A DNA stretch of 64,000 nucleotides from DASQEH01 sp038239485 (GTDB lineage Bacteria > Actinomycetota > Actinomycetes > Propionibacteriales > Nocardioidaceae): assembly GCA_038239485.1 (NCBI GenBank), contig JBBSET010000006.1:19200-83199 (forward strand), read 5' to 3'. The position numbers were made by a program, and so were the translations under genes. Below are positions 26,783 through 35,395 of the stretch, in pieces. The stretch's first letter is position 1; each line of letters begins with the position of its first letter. The notes under the pieces are model-generated. The model did not search any database and was not told where the DNA came from. It worked only from the letters and a program-made list of their open reading frames with translations.

Positions 26783-27784
26783 CTAGCCCCTGTCCGCAAC
26801 TGCTGACGCACGCAGCTCGGGGGGGTCGTCGGAACGGATGTCGATGCGCCAGCCCGTCATCCTGGCCGCAAGGCGGGCGTTCTGGCCCTCCTTGCCGATC
26901 GCGAGCGAGAGCTGATAGTCGGGCACGACGACACGCGCCGAGCGCATCGCCTCGTCGACGATCTCGACCGACGACACCTGTGCCGGAGACAGCGCGTGGG
27001 CGATCATCTCAGCCGGGTCCGCCGACCAGTCGACGATGTCGATCTTCTCGCCGTGGAGCTCGATCATCACGTTTCGGACCCGCTGACCCATCGGCCCGAT
27101 GCAGGCGCCCTTGGCGTTGACGCCGGGCGTCGACGTCCGCACAGCCAGCTTGGTCCGATGACCGGCCTCGCGTGCGATGCCGGCGATCTCGACCGTCCCG
27201 TCGGCGATCTCAGGGACCTCCAGCGCGAAGAGCTTCTTGACCAGATTGGGGTGCGACCTCGACACCATCACCTGAGGTCCCCGCGGCCCTTTGCGTACGG
27301 TTGCCACCAGACATCGCAACCGCAGCCCGTGCTCATAGCGCTCGCCGGGCACCCGCTCGGCGGCGGGCAGGATCGCCTCGATCTTGCCCAGGTCCACGAA
27401 CACCATCTCGGGGTCTCGGCCCTGCTGCACGATCCCCGAGACCACGTCGCCCTCCTTGCCGGAGAACTCCCCGAACCGGAGCTCGTCCTCGGCGTCGCGG
27501 AGCCGCTGCAGGATCACCTGCCGTGCGGTGGTAGCGGCGATCCGGCCGAACCCCTCCGGGGTGTCGTCCCACTCACGGGTCACCTCGCCGTCATCGTCAC
27601 GCTCCACCACGAGCACCCGCACATGACCGGTCTTGCGGTCGAGGTCGACGCGAGCGTCCGCCTGGGCCCCCGGGCTGCGCTGGTATGCAACCAGCAGGGC
27701 CTGCTCGATCGCGTCGACGAGGACGTCGAACGAGATCTCCTTCTCGCGTTCGAGCGAACGCAGGATGGCCATGTCGATGTCCAT
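26783..27784 (-). CDS. nusA: Transcription termination/antitermination protein NusA
   Basis: 333 residues. The N-terminal RNAP-binding domain (MAILRSLEREKEISFDVLVDAIEQALLVAY) is followed by an S1 domain (GDVVSGIVQQGRDPEMVFVDLGKIEAILPAAERVPGE) and two KH domains (GACIGPMGQRVRNVMIELHGEKIDIV and YQLSLAIGKEGQNARLAARMTGWRIDI). It lacks the C-terminal acidic repeats of proteobacteria, as usual in actinobacteria. It starts 3 bp after the rimP stop. Confidence 0.96.
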   Translation of the reverse strand: MDIDMAILRSLEREKEISFDVLVDAIEQALLVAYQRSPGAQADARVDLDRKTGHVRVLVVERDDDGEVTREWDDTPEGFGRIAATTARQVILQRLRDAEDELRFGEFSGKEGDVVSGIVQQGRDPEMVFVDLGKIEAILPAAERVPGERYEHGLRLRCLVATVRKGPRGPQVMVSRSHPNLVKKLFALEVPEIADGTVEIAGIAREAGHRTKLAVRTSTPGVNAKGACIGPMGQRVRNVMIELHGEKIDIVDWSADPAEMIAHALSPAQVSSVEIVDEAMRSARVVVPDYQLSLAIGKEGQNARLAARMTGWRIDIRSDDPPELRASAVADRG

Positions 27785-27787
27785 GGG

Positions 27788-28336
27788 TCACTCCCTCCCG
27801 TCGTCACCGGTGCCGGCCGGGTGGCCTGACACCTCGGCGCGGCGTTGGCGCCTGACCTTGCCGCCGGCGCCGGGGCTCGCGCGGTTGAACTCGATCTCGA
27901 CGCGTGCCTTGGCGATCTCGGAGAACTCGAACCGCTCCAGCGACCCGTCGGCCGCTATCGTCGCCCCGGTCTCGTCGGCGTCGACGATGCGGCCGGTCAC
28001 CAGGGGCCGCTGGTGGGGGGTGACGGTGACGAGGCGGTCGGCGTTACGACGCCAGTGTCGCGGTTGGGTGAGCGGCCGGTCCACGCCTCGCGACGTGACC
28101 TCGAGTGTGTAGGAGCCGTCGCCGAGCGCGTCACTGTCGTCGAGGAGAGCGCTCACCAAGGTGGTGGCTTCGCTGATGTCGTCGAGGGTGACGCCTCCGT
28201 CCTTGTCGATCAGGACGCGCACCACGCGACGGCGGCCGGCCGACGTCACCTCGACGTCCTCGAGGTCGAACCCGGAAGCGGCGAGGGGAGGAGCCAACGT
28301 CTCGAGGAGTGGCTCTCTGGGGGGCCGACCGGTCAC
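27788..28336 (-). CDS. rimP: Ribosome maturation factor RimP
   Basis: About 182 residues, acting in 30S assembly. The N-terminal domain has LETLAPPLAASGFDLEDVEV and VRVLIDKDGGVTLDDISEATTLVSALLD, then the motif YTLEVTSRGVDRPLTQPRHW, and a C-terminal Sm-like domain. I chose the GTG with GAGGAG 6 nt upstream; an in-frame ATG 45 bp further up (28381) has no ribosome binding site. First gene of the nusA operon, divergent from the ferritin-like lipoprotein gene across about 260 bp in which no other feature is clear. Confidence 0.9.
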   Translation of the reverse strand: MTGRPPREPLLETLAPPLAASGFDLEDVEVTSAGRRRVVRVLIDKDGGVTLDDISEATTLVSALLDDSDALGDGSYTLEVTSRGVDRPLTQPRHWRRNADRLVTVTPHQRPLVTGRIVDADETGATIAADGSLERFEFSEIAKARVEIEFNRASPGAGGKVRRQRRAEVSGHPAGTGDDGRE

Positions 28337-28599
28337 GGCTTGCTCCTCGCTGTTGTGTTGTCCTGCATCGCCGTCGCGCATCTACCGTTACAGCGGACAC
28401 CCAGCCTACAAGGCGACCAACCCTGAAGGTGCGCTCACACGCTGCGCATGTACGAACACCCTATGTGGGTTGACCCGGTCTGACCAGCGCCGAGTGAAGC
28501 ACACCGAGCCCCACCGAAAGCGACAGCGACGCCGAGGTCGCCCCGGGCGCCCCGAGCCGCGTGAGCCCACGGCTGACCCGGCTGAGGTACGGTCGGCGC

Positions 28600-29139
28600 G
28601 TGGGGAGCCGATGGCGCGTGAGCCGGCGGGCGCTTCTGGGTGGCGCGACCGCTGCGGGTATGGCTGCGGCGCTCACCGGCTGCGGGAGCCCGGCGCGCGA
28701 CGGCCTGTCCGCCCGGACCGGGGGGCCATCCTCCCTGGGCACCGTATCGTCTGACCCGGCGAGCTGGGGCTCCGAGTCGGACGTCCCGCGCCTCGTCGGG
28801 GCGATCGCCGACGAGCTCGCCATCCTCGCCTTCCTCTCCTCAGCCCGACGGCGTACCCCGGCCTCGGTGCTTCGCCTGCTCGCGGACCAGCAGCGTCAGC
28901 ATGTCGAGGGACTGAAGGCGGCGCTGAGTAGCCCCTTCACCAACACGGCCATGCACACGCCGGCCCGGCGTGGCCGCCTCGAAGGCAATCTGTCGGAGGC
29001 AAGGTCGCTGCTGCTTGCCGCCCGCGACGCCCGACGCAACGATGCCCTCACAGCCGACTCGGGGCTGTTGGCCAGGTTGTTCGCCTCCGTCTCCGCCTCG
29101 CACGCCGTCGCCGCCGAGCTCGACGGCCTTCGCGGATGA
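28600..29139 (+). CDS. Tat-type lipoprotein with ferritin-like helical domain
   Basis: 179 residues. The N terminus VSRRALLGGATAAGMAAALTGCGS combines a twin-arginine motif with a lipobox cysteine, so it is predicted to be exported folded and lipid-anchored. The mature part is helical with E/H positions (ADELAILAFLSSA, DQQRQHVEGL, SASHAVAAEL) suggesting a diverged ferritin-like bundle. The GTG start has a TACGGT hexamer 6 nt upstream, a leaderless signature; a second GTG lies 18 bp downstream. It overlaps the next gene by 4 bp. Confidence 0.72.
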   Translation: MGSRWRVSRRALLGGATAAGMAAALTGCGSPARDGLSARTGGPSSLGTVSSDPASWGSESDVPRLVGAIADELAILAFLSSARRRTPASVLRLLADQQRQHVEGLKAALSSPFTNTAMHTPARRGRLEGNLSEARSLLLAARDARRNDALTADSGLLARLFASVSASHAVAAELDGLRG

Positions 29140-29564
29140 GCGCGGCCGACGCCCTGCAGAGCTGTCTCGCCGCCGAGCATGCCGACCTCTTCGGATATGG
29201 CGTCCTGGGTGGCGTGCTGGCGGGCATCTCCGGCGCGGCTGCCCTCGAGGCGTACGCCGGCACCTGCTACGCCGAGCACCGGGCCCGTCGTGACGACCTG
29301 ACCACTCTGCTGTACCGGCTCGGCGAGACGCCGGTCGCGGCTGAACCGGCGTACACGCTGCCGTTCGGCGTCAGCGGACTGGCGGCGTGCAAGCGGCTGG
29401 CGAGGGAGCTGGAGGCCCGCACGGCTGCCATCTACGCTCAGGCGGTGGCCGAGACGGTGGTGCCTTCGCGCGCGATCGCGGTCGACGCGCTCACCGACTG
29501 CGCCCGACGCGAAGCCGGCTGGGGGGCGCCGCTCCAGGCGTTCCCTGGTATCGGCTCGGGCTGA
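29136..29564 (+). CDS. DUF4439 ferritin-like protein
   Basis: 142 residues, all-helical, with ALQSCLAAEHADLFGYGVLGGVLAG, YAEHRARRDDLTTLLYRLGETPVAAEPAYTLPFGV and a conserved final W. This is the DUF4439 family of ferritin-like actinobacterial proteins, often near rimP. Putative metal ligands are the E/H pair in AAEH and the YAEHRARR segment. Its start overlaps the stop of the Tat lipoprotein (ATGA), so the two are probably subunits or duplicated halves of one unit. Function unknown. Confidence 0.75.
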   Translation: MSAADALQSCLAAEHADLFGYGVLGGVLAGISGAAALEAYAGTCYAEHRARRDDLTTLLYRLGETPVAAEPAYTLPFGVSGLAACKRLARELEARTAAIYAQAVAETVVPSRAIAVDALTDCARREAGWGAPLQAFPGIGSG

Positions 29565-29609
29565 CTCCCGTCCAGGCTTCTGCAGCGCGACCGGGCCTGG
29601 GCCGGCCTG

Positions 29610-30677
29610 TTATCGCTGCAGCGCGGGCAGGAAGAGCATCGAGTCGCCGAACTCGTGCCAGAGGTACCTCTCGGCGACCGCCGCCTCATACCCCGCGGCG
29701 ACCAGAGCCGTGCCCGCCACTGCCTCGAGCAGCAGCAGATGGCTCGCTTGGGGCTCGTGCAGTCCTGAGACAAGACCGTCCACCGCACGGACAGCCCGCT
29801 CCGGTCCGATCACCAGATCGGTCCAGCCGGCGTCGGCATGCACCGTACCGTCAGGTTCGGCGACGCTCTCCAACGCTCGTACGACGGTGGTCCCGACGGC
29901 CACCACCCGGTGACCGGCCACACGGGTCGAGTTCACGAGACGTGCGGTCGCCTCGGGAACCCAGTACTGCTCGGGCACAGGTGGCTCGTGCTTCTCAGGG
30001 CTCGACACCGAGGTGTGCAGGACCAGGGGTGCGACGACCACCCCTCGCATCATCAGCCGCGTGAGCAACCTGTCGGTGATCGGGCGGCCGGCGCTAGGCA
30101 TCTCGGCGCTGCCGGCCTCGTCGGCATACACCGTCTGAACGTCGGCGAGTCGTACCGGACCATGCAGATAGCGGTAGCCGATGGGTCGGCCATGCGTCCT
30201 CAGGAGGCTGGCCCTGTCGGCGCCGGCGGGCACGGCAGCTCGCCAGAGTCTGCTACCGCTGACGCCCGCCCGGGGGTATGACGCCTGGACGACGAGGCGC
30301 CCTCCGCCAGGCAGCCGGACAGGCTCGCCGATCCTGACGTCGGCGGCCGGGCCGGAGTTGTCCGGTCGCCGGACCTCGACCACCCAGGAGCCGTCGTCGA
30401 GGCCGCCTGCGACGTGGAGCAGGCCTGGGGCACCGCTCATCCGGACGACGTCGAGGGCCGCGGCCAGCGTTGCCGAGGTGTTGACCACGAGCAGGTCCCC
30501 TGACTCGAGATGGTCCGGGAAGGTTCGGAAGGTGGTGTCCGCGACCGTGTCCGGGCGGACGACCAGGAGGCGGACCTGGTCGCGTTCGAGGCCGCGCTGC
30601 TCCGGTGTCGAAGTGGCCTCCCTGTCGGTGGGCATCGCGAACCGGGTGCGCGGGATGGCATGAACGACGACGGTCAT
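29610..30677 (-). CDS. queA: S-adenosylmethionine:tRNA ribosyltransferase-isomerase family protein
   Basis: 355 residues of the QueA fold, which transfers the ribosyl part of SAM to preQ1 in tRNA to give epoxyqueuosine. Matching segments are RLLVVRPDTVADTTFRTFPDHLESGDLLVVNTSATLAAAL, GRPIGYRYLHGP, DVQTVYADEAGSAEMPSAGRPIT, PLVLHTSVSS and VVAVGTTVVRALES, with FGDSMLFLP at the end. The ATG overlaps the upstream SDR stop by 4 bp. No other queuosine genes are in the window and the sequence diverges from classical QueA in places, so a changed substrate is possible. Confidence 0.85.
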   Translation of the reverse strand: MTVVVHAIPRTRFAMPTDREATSTPEQRGLERDQVRLLVVRPDTVADTTFRTFPDHLESGDLLVVNTSATLAAALDVVRMSGAPGLLHVAGGLDDGSWVVEVRRPDNSGPAADVRIGEPVRLPGGGRLVVQASYPRAGVSGSRLWRAAVPAGADRASLLRTHGRPIGYRYLHGPVRLADVQTVYADEAGSAEMPSAGRPITDRLLTRLMMRGVVVAPLVLHTSVSSPEKHEPPVPEQYWVPEATARLVNSTRVAGHRVVAVGTTVVRALESVAEPDGTVHADAGWTDLVIGPERAVRAVDGLVSGLHEPQASHLLLLEAVAGTALVAAGYEAAVAERYLWHEFGDSMLFLPALQR

Positions 30678-31393
30678 GCGCGCACCGTCTGGGTGGACGC
30701 GAGCAGGTCGACAGCACGGTAGCGGCCACTCGGCGGCCTGGACTCGACCAGCCGGACGAATGCGGGCATCACCGTCGATGGCTCGGGGCGGTCGGAGATG
30801 TCCTCGCCGGGGAACGCGTCCTGGTGCATGGCGGTCCGCATGTCGCCAGGGTCGAAGGAGTAGATGTGGAGCCCGGGCATCTCGGCGGCAAGGACGGCCG
30901 TCCATGCCTCGAGAGCTGCTTTCGACGAACCGTAGCCACCCCATCCCGGGTAGCCCCCGACGGCCGCGTCGGACGTGACGTTGATGACGACGCCGTGCGA
31001 GTACCGCCGCTGGAGGAGGTCGAGCATCGAACGGGTGAGAGCGAGCGGCGCCGTGACGTTGACCTCATAGGTCCGCCGCCAGACGTCGAGGCTGACATCG
31101 CTCAGCGCCGGGAGCGGGCTGGCGCCGAGCGTGCTGGCGTTGTTGACCAGGACGTCGAGGGAGCCGGTACCCTCGACCGCTTCGCGCAGGCCGGCCCGGT
31201 GCTCTGGGTCGGCGACGTCGCCTGGGATGGCCTGGACTGTTCCGGCTCCCGCCGCGACGATCTCGCGCTCCACCGCGGCCAGCGCATCGCGCCCCCGTGC
31301 ATCGACGACCAGCGACCAGCCGCGGCTCGCGAGCTCCACAGCGATGGCGCGGCCGAGGCCCTGTGAGGCTCCGGTGATGAGTGCAGTTGACAT
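30674..31393 (-). CDS. Short-chain dehydrogenase/reductase
   Basis: A 239-residue classical SDR: TALITGASQGLGRAIA for NAD(P) binding, LVNNAST, catalytic Ser in VINVTSDAAVGG, and YGSSKAALEAW with the Tyr/Lys pair. The ATG start has GGAG 5 nt upstream. Transcription starts behind a perfect SoxR/MerR-type box with a 19 bp promoter spacer, pointing to control by a redox or electrophile sensor. It is coupled to queA by a 4 bp overlap. Substrate unknown. Confidence 0.9.
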   Translation of the reverse strand: MSTALITGASQGLGRAIAVELASRGWSLVVDARGRDALAAVEREIVAAGAGTVQAIPGDVADPEHRAGLREAVEGTGSLDVLVNNASTLGASPLPALSDVSLDVWRRTYEVNVTAPLALTRSMLDLLQRRYSHGVVINVTSDAAVGGYPGWGGYGSSKAALEAWTAVLAAEMPGLHIYSFDPGDMRTAMHQDAFPGEDISDRPEPSTVMPAFVRLVESRPPSGRYRAVDLLASTQTVRA

Positions 31394-31434
31394 GGTGGCT
31401 CCTGACGATCCGATGACTATGGTTCGATCGTCCA

Positions 31435-31457
31435 ACCTCAAGTCCGCTTGAGGTCAA
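31435..31457 (-). promoter_or_regulatory. SoxR/MerR-type operator-promoter upstream of the SDR gene
   Basis: The 20 bp sequence ACCTCAAGTCCGCTTGAGGT (31435-31454) is a perfect inverted repeat with 8 bp arms around 4 bp. Its CCTCAAG-N4-CTTGAGG core is the known SoxR box. On the minus strand TTGACC (31457-31452) and GACGAT (31432-31427) flank it with a 19 bp spacer, the stretched spacing characteristic of MerR-family promoters. No SoxR gene is in the window. Confidence 0.8.
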
Positions 31458-31475
31458 GCCCCTCCAGCAAGGAGG

Positions 31476-32180
31476 TCAGCGCCAGCTGTCGACCACGGCC
31501 GGGATCTCGGCCAGCCGCTGCACGACGGCGTCGGGCTCGCCGAGGGAATGCCCGATCTGCGTGGCAGGTATGTCACTGTGCGGCACGTGGACGGCGCGCA
31601 TCCCCGCATTGCGGGCACCCCAGATGTCGTCGAACAGCCGGTCGCCGACGAAGACGCACGCGCCGGGGTCGCTCACGCCGACCGCCTGCATGGCAGCGAA
31701 GAAAGCTTCCGGCGCCGGCTTCGTCCAGTTGATCTCCGACGTGTACACGGCCCCGTCGATCAGGTGATCGAGTGCGTCGCGTTCGAAGATCTCCTGGTGC
31801 CAGGACCGTGGCCACAGCGTGTTGGACAAGATGCCGATACGGGTCCCGGACGCGCGTAGGTCCGCGAACAGGTTGGGCACGTCGGGGTCCGTGAAGGTCG
31901 CGTGCTCCCAGAACGCCCGGTACCCCGACCAATGCCGGTCGTCGTACGCGATGCCGGCCAGCGAGCAGATCTCCTCGATGCTGGAGCTGACATGCTCGTC
32001 GCGAGCCCGTGCCCACACGGCTGACGCGGCGTCGAGCAGAGCAGCCGTCACCTCGTCGACGCGGTCGGGCGACGAGACCGTCGCCAACGACCGCCACTCA
32101 TCGACCGGGTCGATCGTCCGCCATGGCGTCAGCGTGCCGCCCCAGTCGAAGATGACCGCCTCAACCGCCACGGACGACAC
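31476..32180 (-). CDS. HAD family hydrolase
   Basis: 234 residues. The HAD nucleophile motif appears as EAVIFDWGGTLTPW (FDWGGT), motif II as GILSNT, and motifs III/IV as WTKPAPEAF and CVFVGDRLFDDIWGARNAGM. Phosphatase or haloacid-dehalogenase-like on an unknown small substrate. The reading frame overlaps the end of proS by 20 bp; two GTG starts 9 bp apart (32180 and 32171) are both possible. Confidence 0.88.
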   Translation of the reverse strand: MSSVAVEAVIFDWGGTLTPWRTIDPVDEWRSLATVSSPDRVDEVTAALLDAASAVWARARDEHVSSSIEEICSLAGIAYDDRHWSGYRAFWEHATFTDPDVPNLFADLRASGTRIGILSNTLWPRSWHQEIFERDALDHLIDGAVYTSEINWTKPAPEAFFAAMQAVGVSDPGACVFVGDRLFDDIWGARNAGMRAVHVPHSDIPATQIGHSLGEPDAVVQRLAEIPAVVDSWR

Positions 32181-33927
32181 CCACCAGATGCGACACCGCC
32201 TCGCCGGCGGCCACGTCGACCCGCTCTCCGCTGGCTCGGTCCTTGACCTCGACCGTGCCAGTAGCGAGCCCCTTGCCGACGACCACGATCGTCGGCACCC
32301 CGATCAGCTCGGCGTCCTTGAACTTCACCCCCGGCGACACCTTCGGCCGGTCGTCGTACAGGACGGTCAACCCGGCCGCCTCCAGCGAGTCTGTGAGCGC
32401 GACCGCTGCCGCGAAGATCGCCGGGTCCTTGCCGGTGGCGACGATATGCACGTCCGCGGGGCTCACCTCGCGGGGCCAGATGATCCCGAGCTCGTCATGG
32501 GAGTTCTCCACCATCGCCGCGACCGCACGGGAGATACCGACCCCGTACGACCCCATTGTGACGGTGACCAGCTTCCCGTGCTCGTCCAGCACCTGCAGGC
32601 CGAGCACCTCGGCGAAGCGGCGGCCGAGCTGGAAGATGTGACCCATCTCGATCCCTCGGGCCGTCTCCATCGGCGCCCCGCAGACCGGACAGGGGTCGCC
32701 GTCGCGCACGTCTGCCGCCTCGATCACGCCGTCGCCGGTGAAGTCGCGACCGGCGACCAGGTCCAGTACATGGCGGCCAGGGAGGTCTGCACCGGTGACC
32801 CAGCGGGTCCCCGTCGACACCCGGGGGTCGAGGAGGTACCGGATGCCGCTCGAGCTGTCCGAGCCGAGCGCACCGGGGCCGATGTAACCCTTGACCAAGG
32901 CCGTGTTCCGGGCGAAGTCCGCCTCGTCGAACGCCTCGACGGCGCTCGGCTCGACCTGGGCTTCGAGCCGTTTCAGGTCCACGTCACGATCACCCGGTAC
33001 ACCGATCGCGACCGGCTCGCGTACGCCTTCGGGGCTGACGAGCGTCACGATCAGGTTCTTGAGGGTGTCCCCCGCCGCCCACGGCCGGTCGGAACGAGGG
33101 AACGCGGCGTTCAGGTGGTCGACGAGGGTGTCGATGGTCGGCGTATCTGGGGTCAGCTCAGCGTGTGCCGCGGGCGTACCCTCCCACGAGACCGGCGCAG
33201 GCATGGGCACCCGGACCGCTTCCACGTTGGCGGCGTAGTCGCAGTTCGTGCACCGCACATAGGTGTCCTCGCCGTTGTCGGCGGTGGCCAGGAACTCCTC
33301 GCTGGCCGACCCGCCCATCGCCCCCGACATCGCCGCAACGATGACGTAGTCGAAGCCGAGCCGGTCGAAGATCTTGATGTAGGCCTCGCGATGCGCCTGG
33401 TACGACGCCAGGAACGCGTCGTCGGTCAGGTCGAACGAGTACGAGTCCTTCATCACGAACTCGCGTCCTCGCAGGATCCCGGCACGCGGACGCTGCTCGT
33501 CGCGGTACTTCGTCTGGATCTGGTAGAGGGCGAGCGGGAGGTCCTTGTACGACGAGTACAGGTCCTTCACCAGCAGCGTGAACATCTCCTCGTGGGTGGG
33601 ACCGAGCAGGTAGTCGGCCCCCTTGCGGTCCTTCAGCCTGAAGATTCCCGGGCCGTAGTCCGTCCACCGATGGCTCGCCTCGTAGGGCTCTCGCGGCAGC
33701 AGCGCGGGGAAGTGCACCTCCTGCGCACCGATGGCGTCCATCTCCTCCCGCACGATGCGCTCGACGTTACGCAGTACCCGGTACCCCAGGGGCAGCCACG
33801 AGTAGATGCCTGGGGCGGCGCGGCGGATGTAGCCGGCGCGGACCAGCAGCCGATGGCTCGGCACCTCGGCGTCCACCGGATCCTCACGCAGGGTGCGAAG
33901 GAACAGGGTCGACATCCGCAGTGCCAC
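32161..33927 (-). CDS. proS: Prolyl-tRNA synthetase
   Basis: A 588-residue class II synthetase of the bacterial type with the editing insertion. Visible: RRAAPGIYSWLPLGYRVLRNVERIVREEMDAIGAQEV (motif 1 region), ALYQIQTKYRDEQRPRAGILRGREFVMKDSYSFD (motif 2), the insertion with CTNCDYAANVEAV, and motif 3 in GSYGVGISRAVAAMVE. The GTG start has GAGGAG 6 nt upstream. The HAD gene follows with a 20 bp overlap. Confidence 0.96.
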   Translation of the reverse strand: MALRMSTLFLRTLREDPVDAEVPSHRLLVRAGYIRRAAPGIYSWLPLGYRVLRNVERIVREEMDAIGAQEVHFPALLPREPYEASHRWTDYGPGIFRLKDRKGADYLLGPTHEEMFTLLVKDLYSSYKDLPLALYQIQTKYRDEQRPRAGILRGREFVMKDSYSFDLTDDAFLASYQAHREAYIKIFDRLGFDYVIVAAMSGAMGGSASEEFLATADNGEDTYVRCTNCDYAANVEAVRVPMPAPVSWEGTPAAHAELTPDTPTIDTLVDHLNAAFPRSDRPWAAGDTLKNLIVTLVSPEGVREPVAIGVPGDRDVDLKRLEAQVEPSAVEAFDEADFARNTALVKGYIGPGALGSDSSSGIRYLLDPRVSTGTRWVTGADLPGRHVLDLVAGRDFTGDGVIEAADVRDGDPCPVCGAPMETARGIEMGHIFQLGRRFAEVLGLQVLDEHGKLVTVTMGSYGVGISRAVAAMVENSHDELGIIWPREVSPADVHIVATGKDPAIFAAAVALTDSLEAAGLTVLYDDRPKVSPGVKFKDAELIGVPTIVVVGKGLATGTVEVKDRASGERVDVAAGEAVSHLVGVVRGG

Positions 33928-33992
33928 TGGTGTCTCCTCGAGCTGACGGCAGGGTCGCCGGATGTCGAGGATATCGGGCCGGGGCGACACGC

Positions 33993-34410
33993 TCACCTGA
34001 GTTCTGCAGCCGGCGAGCCGACCCGCCGCTGCGTCGCCAGCAGATCAGGGCGAAGCGACGCATCGGCAGGGTTGTGGAGGTCCGGCGTGCACATGGTGGG
34101 ACGTATTCGAGCTTGCTCACCGCGAACGACCCGTCGGGCTTCTCTTTGAGCACCGCTCGGCAGGTGTTGCTGTCGTACACACCCTCGACGGCGGTGTCCT
34201 GCTGGGCGGCCGAGCCGCCGAGACCGTAGACGACCCAGGTGCCGTTGACCCTGTCGTAGGGCTGGACCACATGGGCGTGATGGCCGTAGATCAGGGTGAT
34301 GTCGGTCCCTTGGTCAGCACGTCGGCGGCCGTGTCACCCGCGCTGGAGCATGGGGTCAGCAGTGCGCTCAACGAGACCGCCGCCATCAGGCCACGGGTCC
34401 GCCGCCGCAT
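33993..34410 (-). pseudogene. Decayed CapA-like lipoprotein gene
   Basis: An ATG at 34410 opens a signal-like MRRRTRGLMAAVSLSALLTPC, but the frame stops after about 40 codons. In another frame, from about 34318, the sequence reads DITLIYGHHAHVVQPYDRVNG and TWVVYGLGG, the C-terminal hallmark of CapA/YwtB-like poly-gamma-glutamate synthesis phosphoesterase-fold proteins. The intervening 200-plus residues of the family are absent. After LEYVP the frame must shift again to give TMCTPDLHNPADASLRPDLLATQ before a TGA. So an internal deletion plus a frameshift have destroyed the gene. The rest of the 597 bp between proS and the GNAT gene shows nothing else. Confidence 0.72.
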
Positions 34411-34524
34411 GGTGTACCCCAACGGGCTCCGAGCCACTGCCTTGCCCCCGGTGCGAATGTGCTCGAGCATCGCACCGGTGGCCGCGATCGGCGCGTAGGC
34501 TCGCAATTGCAAGGAGGTGCAGCG

Positions 34525-35379
34525 ATGGTCCTGCGGACCCGTCAGCGCGTACGCGTCCTCGGCCCGGCCGATGTCGTTGATGTCCAGCGCCTCATCGCCC
34601 AGGACCCGATCACCAATGTCTTCGTGGACCATCGGGTCCGGGTCACGAACTTGGAGCCTCGATGGCTCGGCGGCGAGATGTGGGGGTACGACGACGACGA
34701 AGCGGGCGGCCTACTCTCCATCTGTCACGCTGCCGCGAACCTGACGCCCGCCCAGGCGACGCCGGAGGCCCTCGAGGCGTTCGCCTCCCGCGCCCTGGAC
34801 CAGGGGCGCCGTTGCGGGTCGATCATGGGTCGCGATCACGACGTATCCGCGTTGTGGCAGCGGCTCGAACCCGCCTGGGGCCCGGCCCGGTCGGTTCGCC
34901 CGCGTCAGCCGTTCCTGGTGCTTGCCGGTCCACCGGCGGTCGAGCCGGCCCCGCAGGTCCGCCGGGTCCGGCCCGACGAGCTCGACATCCTGTACCCGGC
35001 GTGCGTCTCGATGTACACCGAGGAGCTCGGCATCTCACCGGTGATCCAAGGCGGGTCGGCGCTGTACCGCGCCCGGGTCGCCCACCTGATCTCGAAGGGG
35101 TATGCCTTCGCTCACATCGAGGCTGGCGAGGTGCTCTTCAAGGCCGAGCTGCACGCGGTGACCCCCGCCGCCTGTCAGGTGCAGAGCGTCTGGGTCAACC
35201 CTCGCTACCGGGGTCATGGGCTCGCTGCGCCTGGGGTGGCCGCCGTGTGCGCGACAGCCGTACGCGACTACGCCCCGACAGTCTCGCTGTATGTCAACGA
35301 GCACAACGACCCGGCCCGCCGTGCCTACGCCCGGGTCGGGTTCGCCGAGCGCTGCCGGTTCGCGACCATCCTCTTTTGA
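34525..35379 (+). CDS. GNAT acetyltransferase with N-terminal DUF4081 domain
   Basis: 284 residues: an N-terminal DUF4081-type half (DVVDVQRLIAQDPITNVFVDHRV, GGEMWGYDD, CGSIMGRDHDVSALWQRLE) and a C-terminal GNAT domain (LYPACVSMYTEELGISP, KAELHAVTPAACQVQSVWVNPRYRGHGLAAPGVAAV with the acetyl-CoA loop, SLYVNEHNDPARRAYARVGF). A perfect AAGGAGGTG precedes the ATG. In actinobacteria this gene is commonly found with ispG and proS, as roughly here. Substrate unknown. Confidence 0.88.
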   Translation: MVLRTRQRVRVLGPADVVDVQRLIAQDPITNVFVDHRVRVTNLEPRWLGGEMWGYDDDEAGGLLSICHAAANLTPAQATPEALEAFASRALDQGRRCGSIMGRDHDVSALWQRLEPAWGPARSVRPRQPFLVLAGPPAVEPAPQVRRVRPDELDILYPACVSMYTEELGISPVIQGGSALYRARVAHLISKGYAFAHIEAGEVLFKAELHAVTPAACQVQSVWVNPRYRGHGLAAPGVAAVCATAVRDYAPTVSLYVNEHNDPARRAYARVGFAERCRFATILF

Positions 35380-35395
35380 GCTCGGCCAGTCCGTC

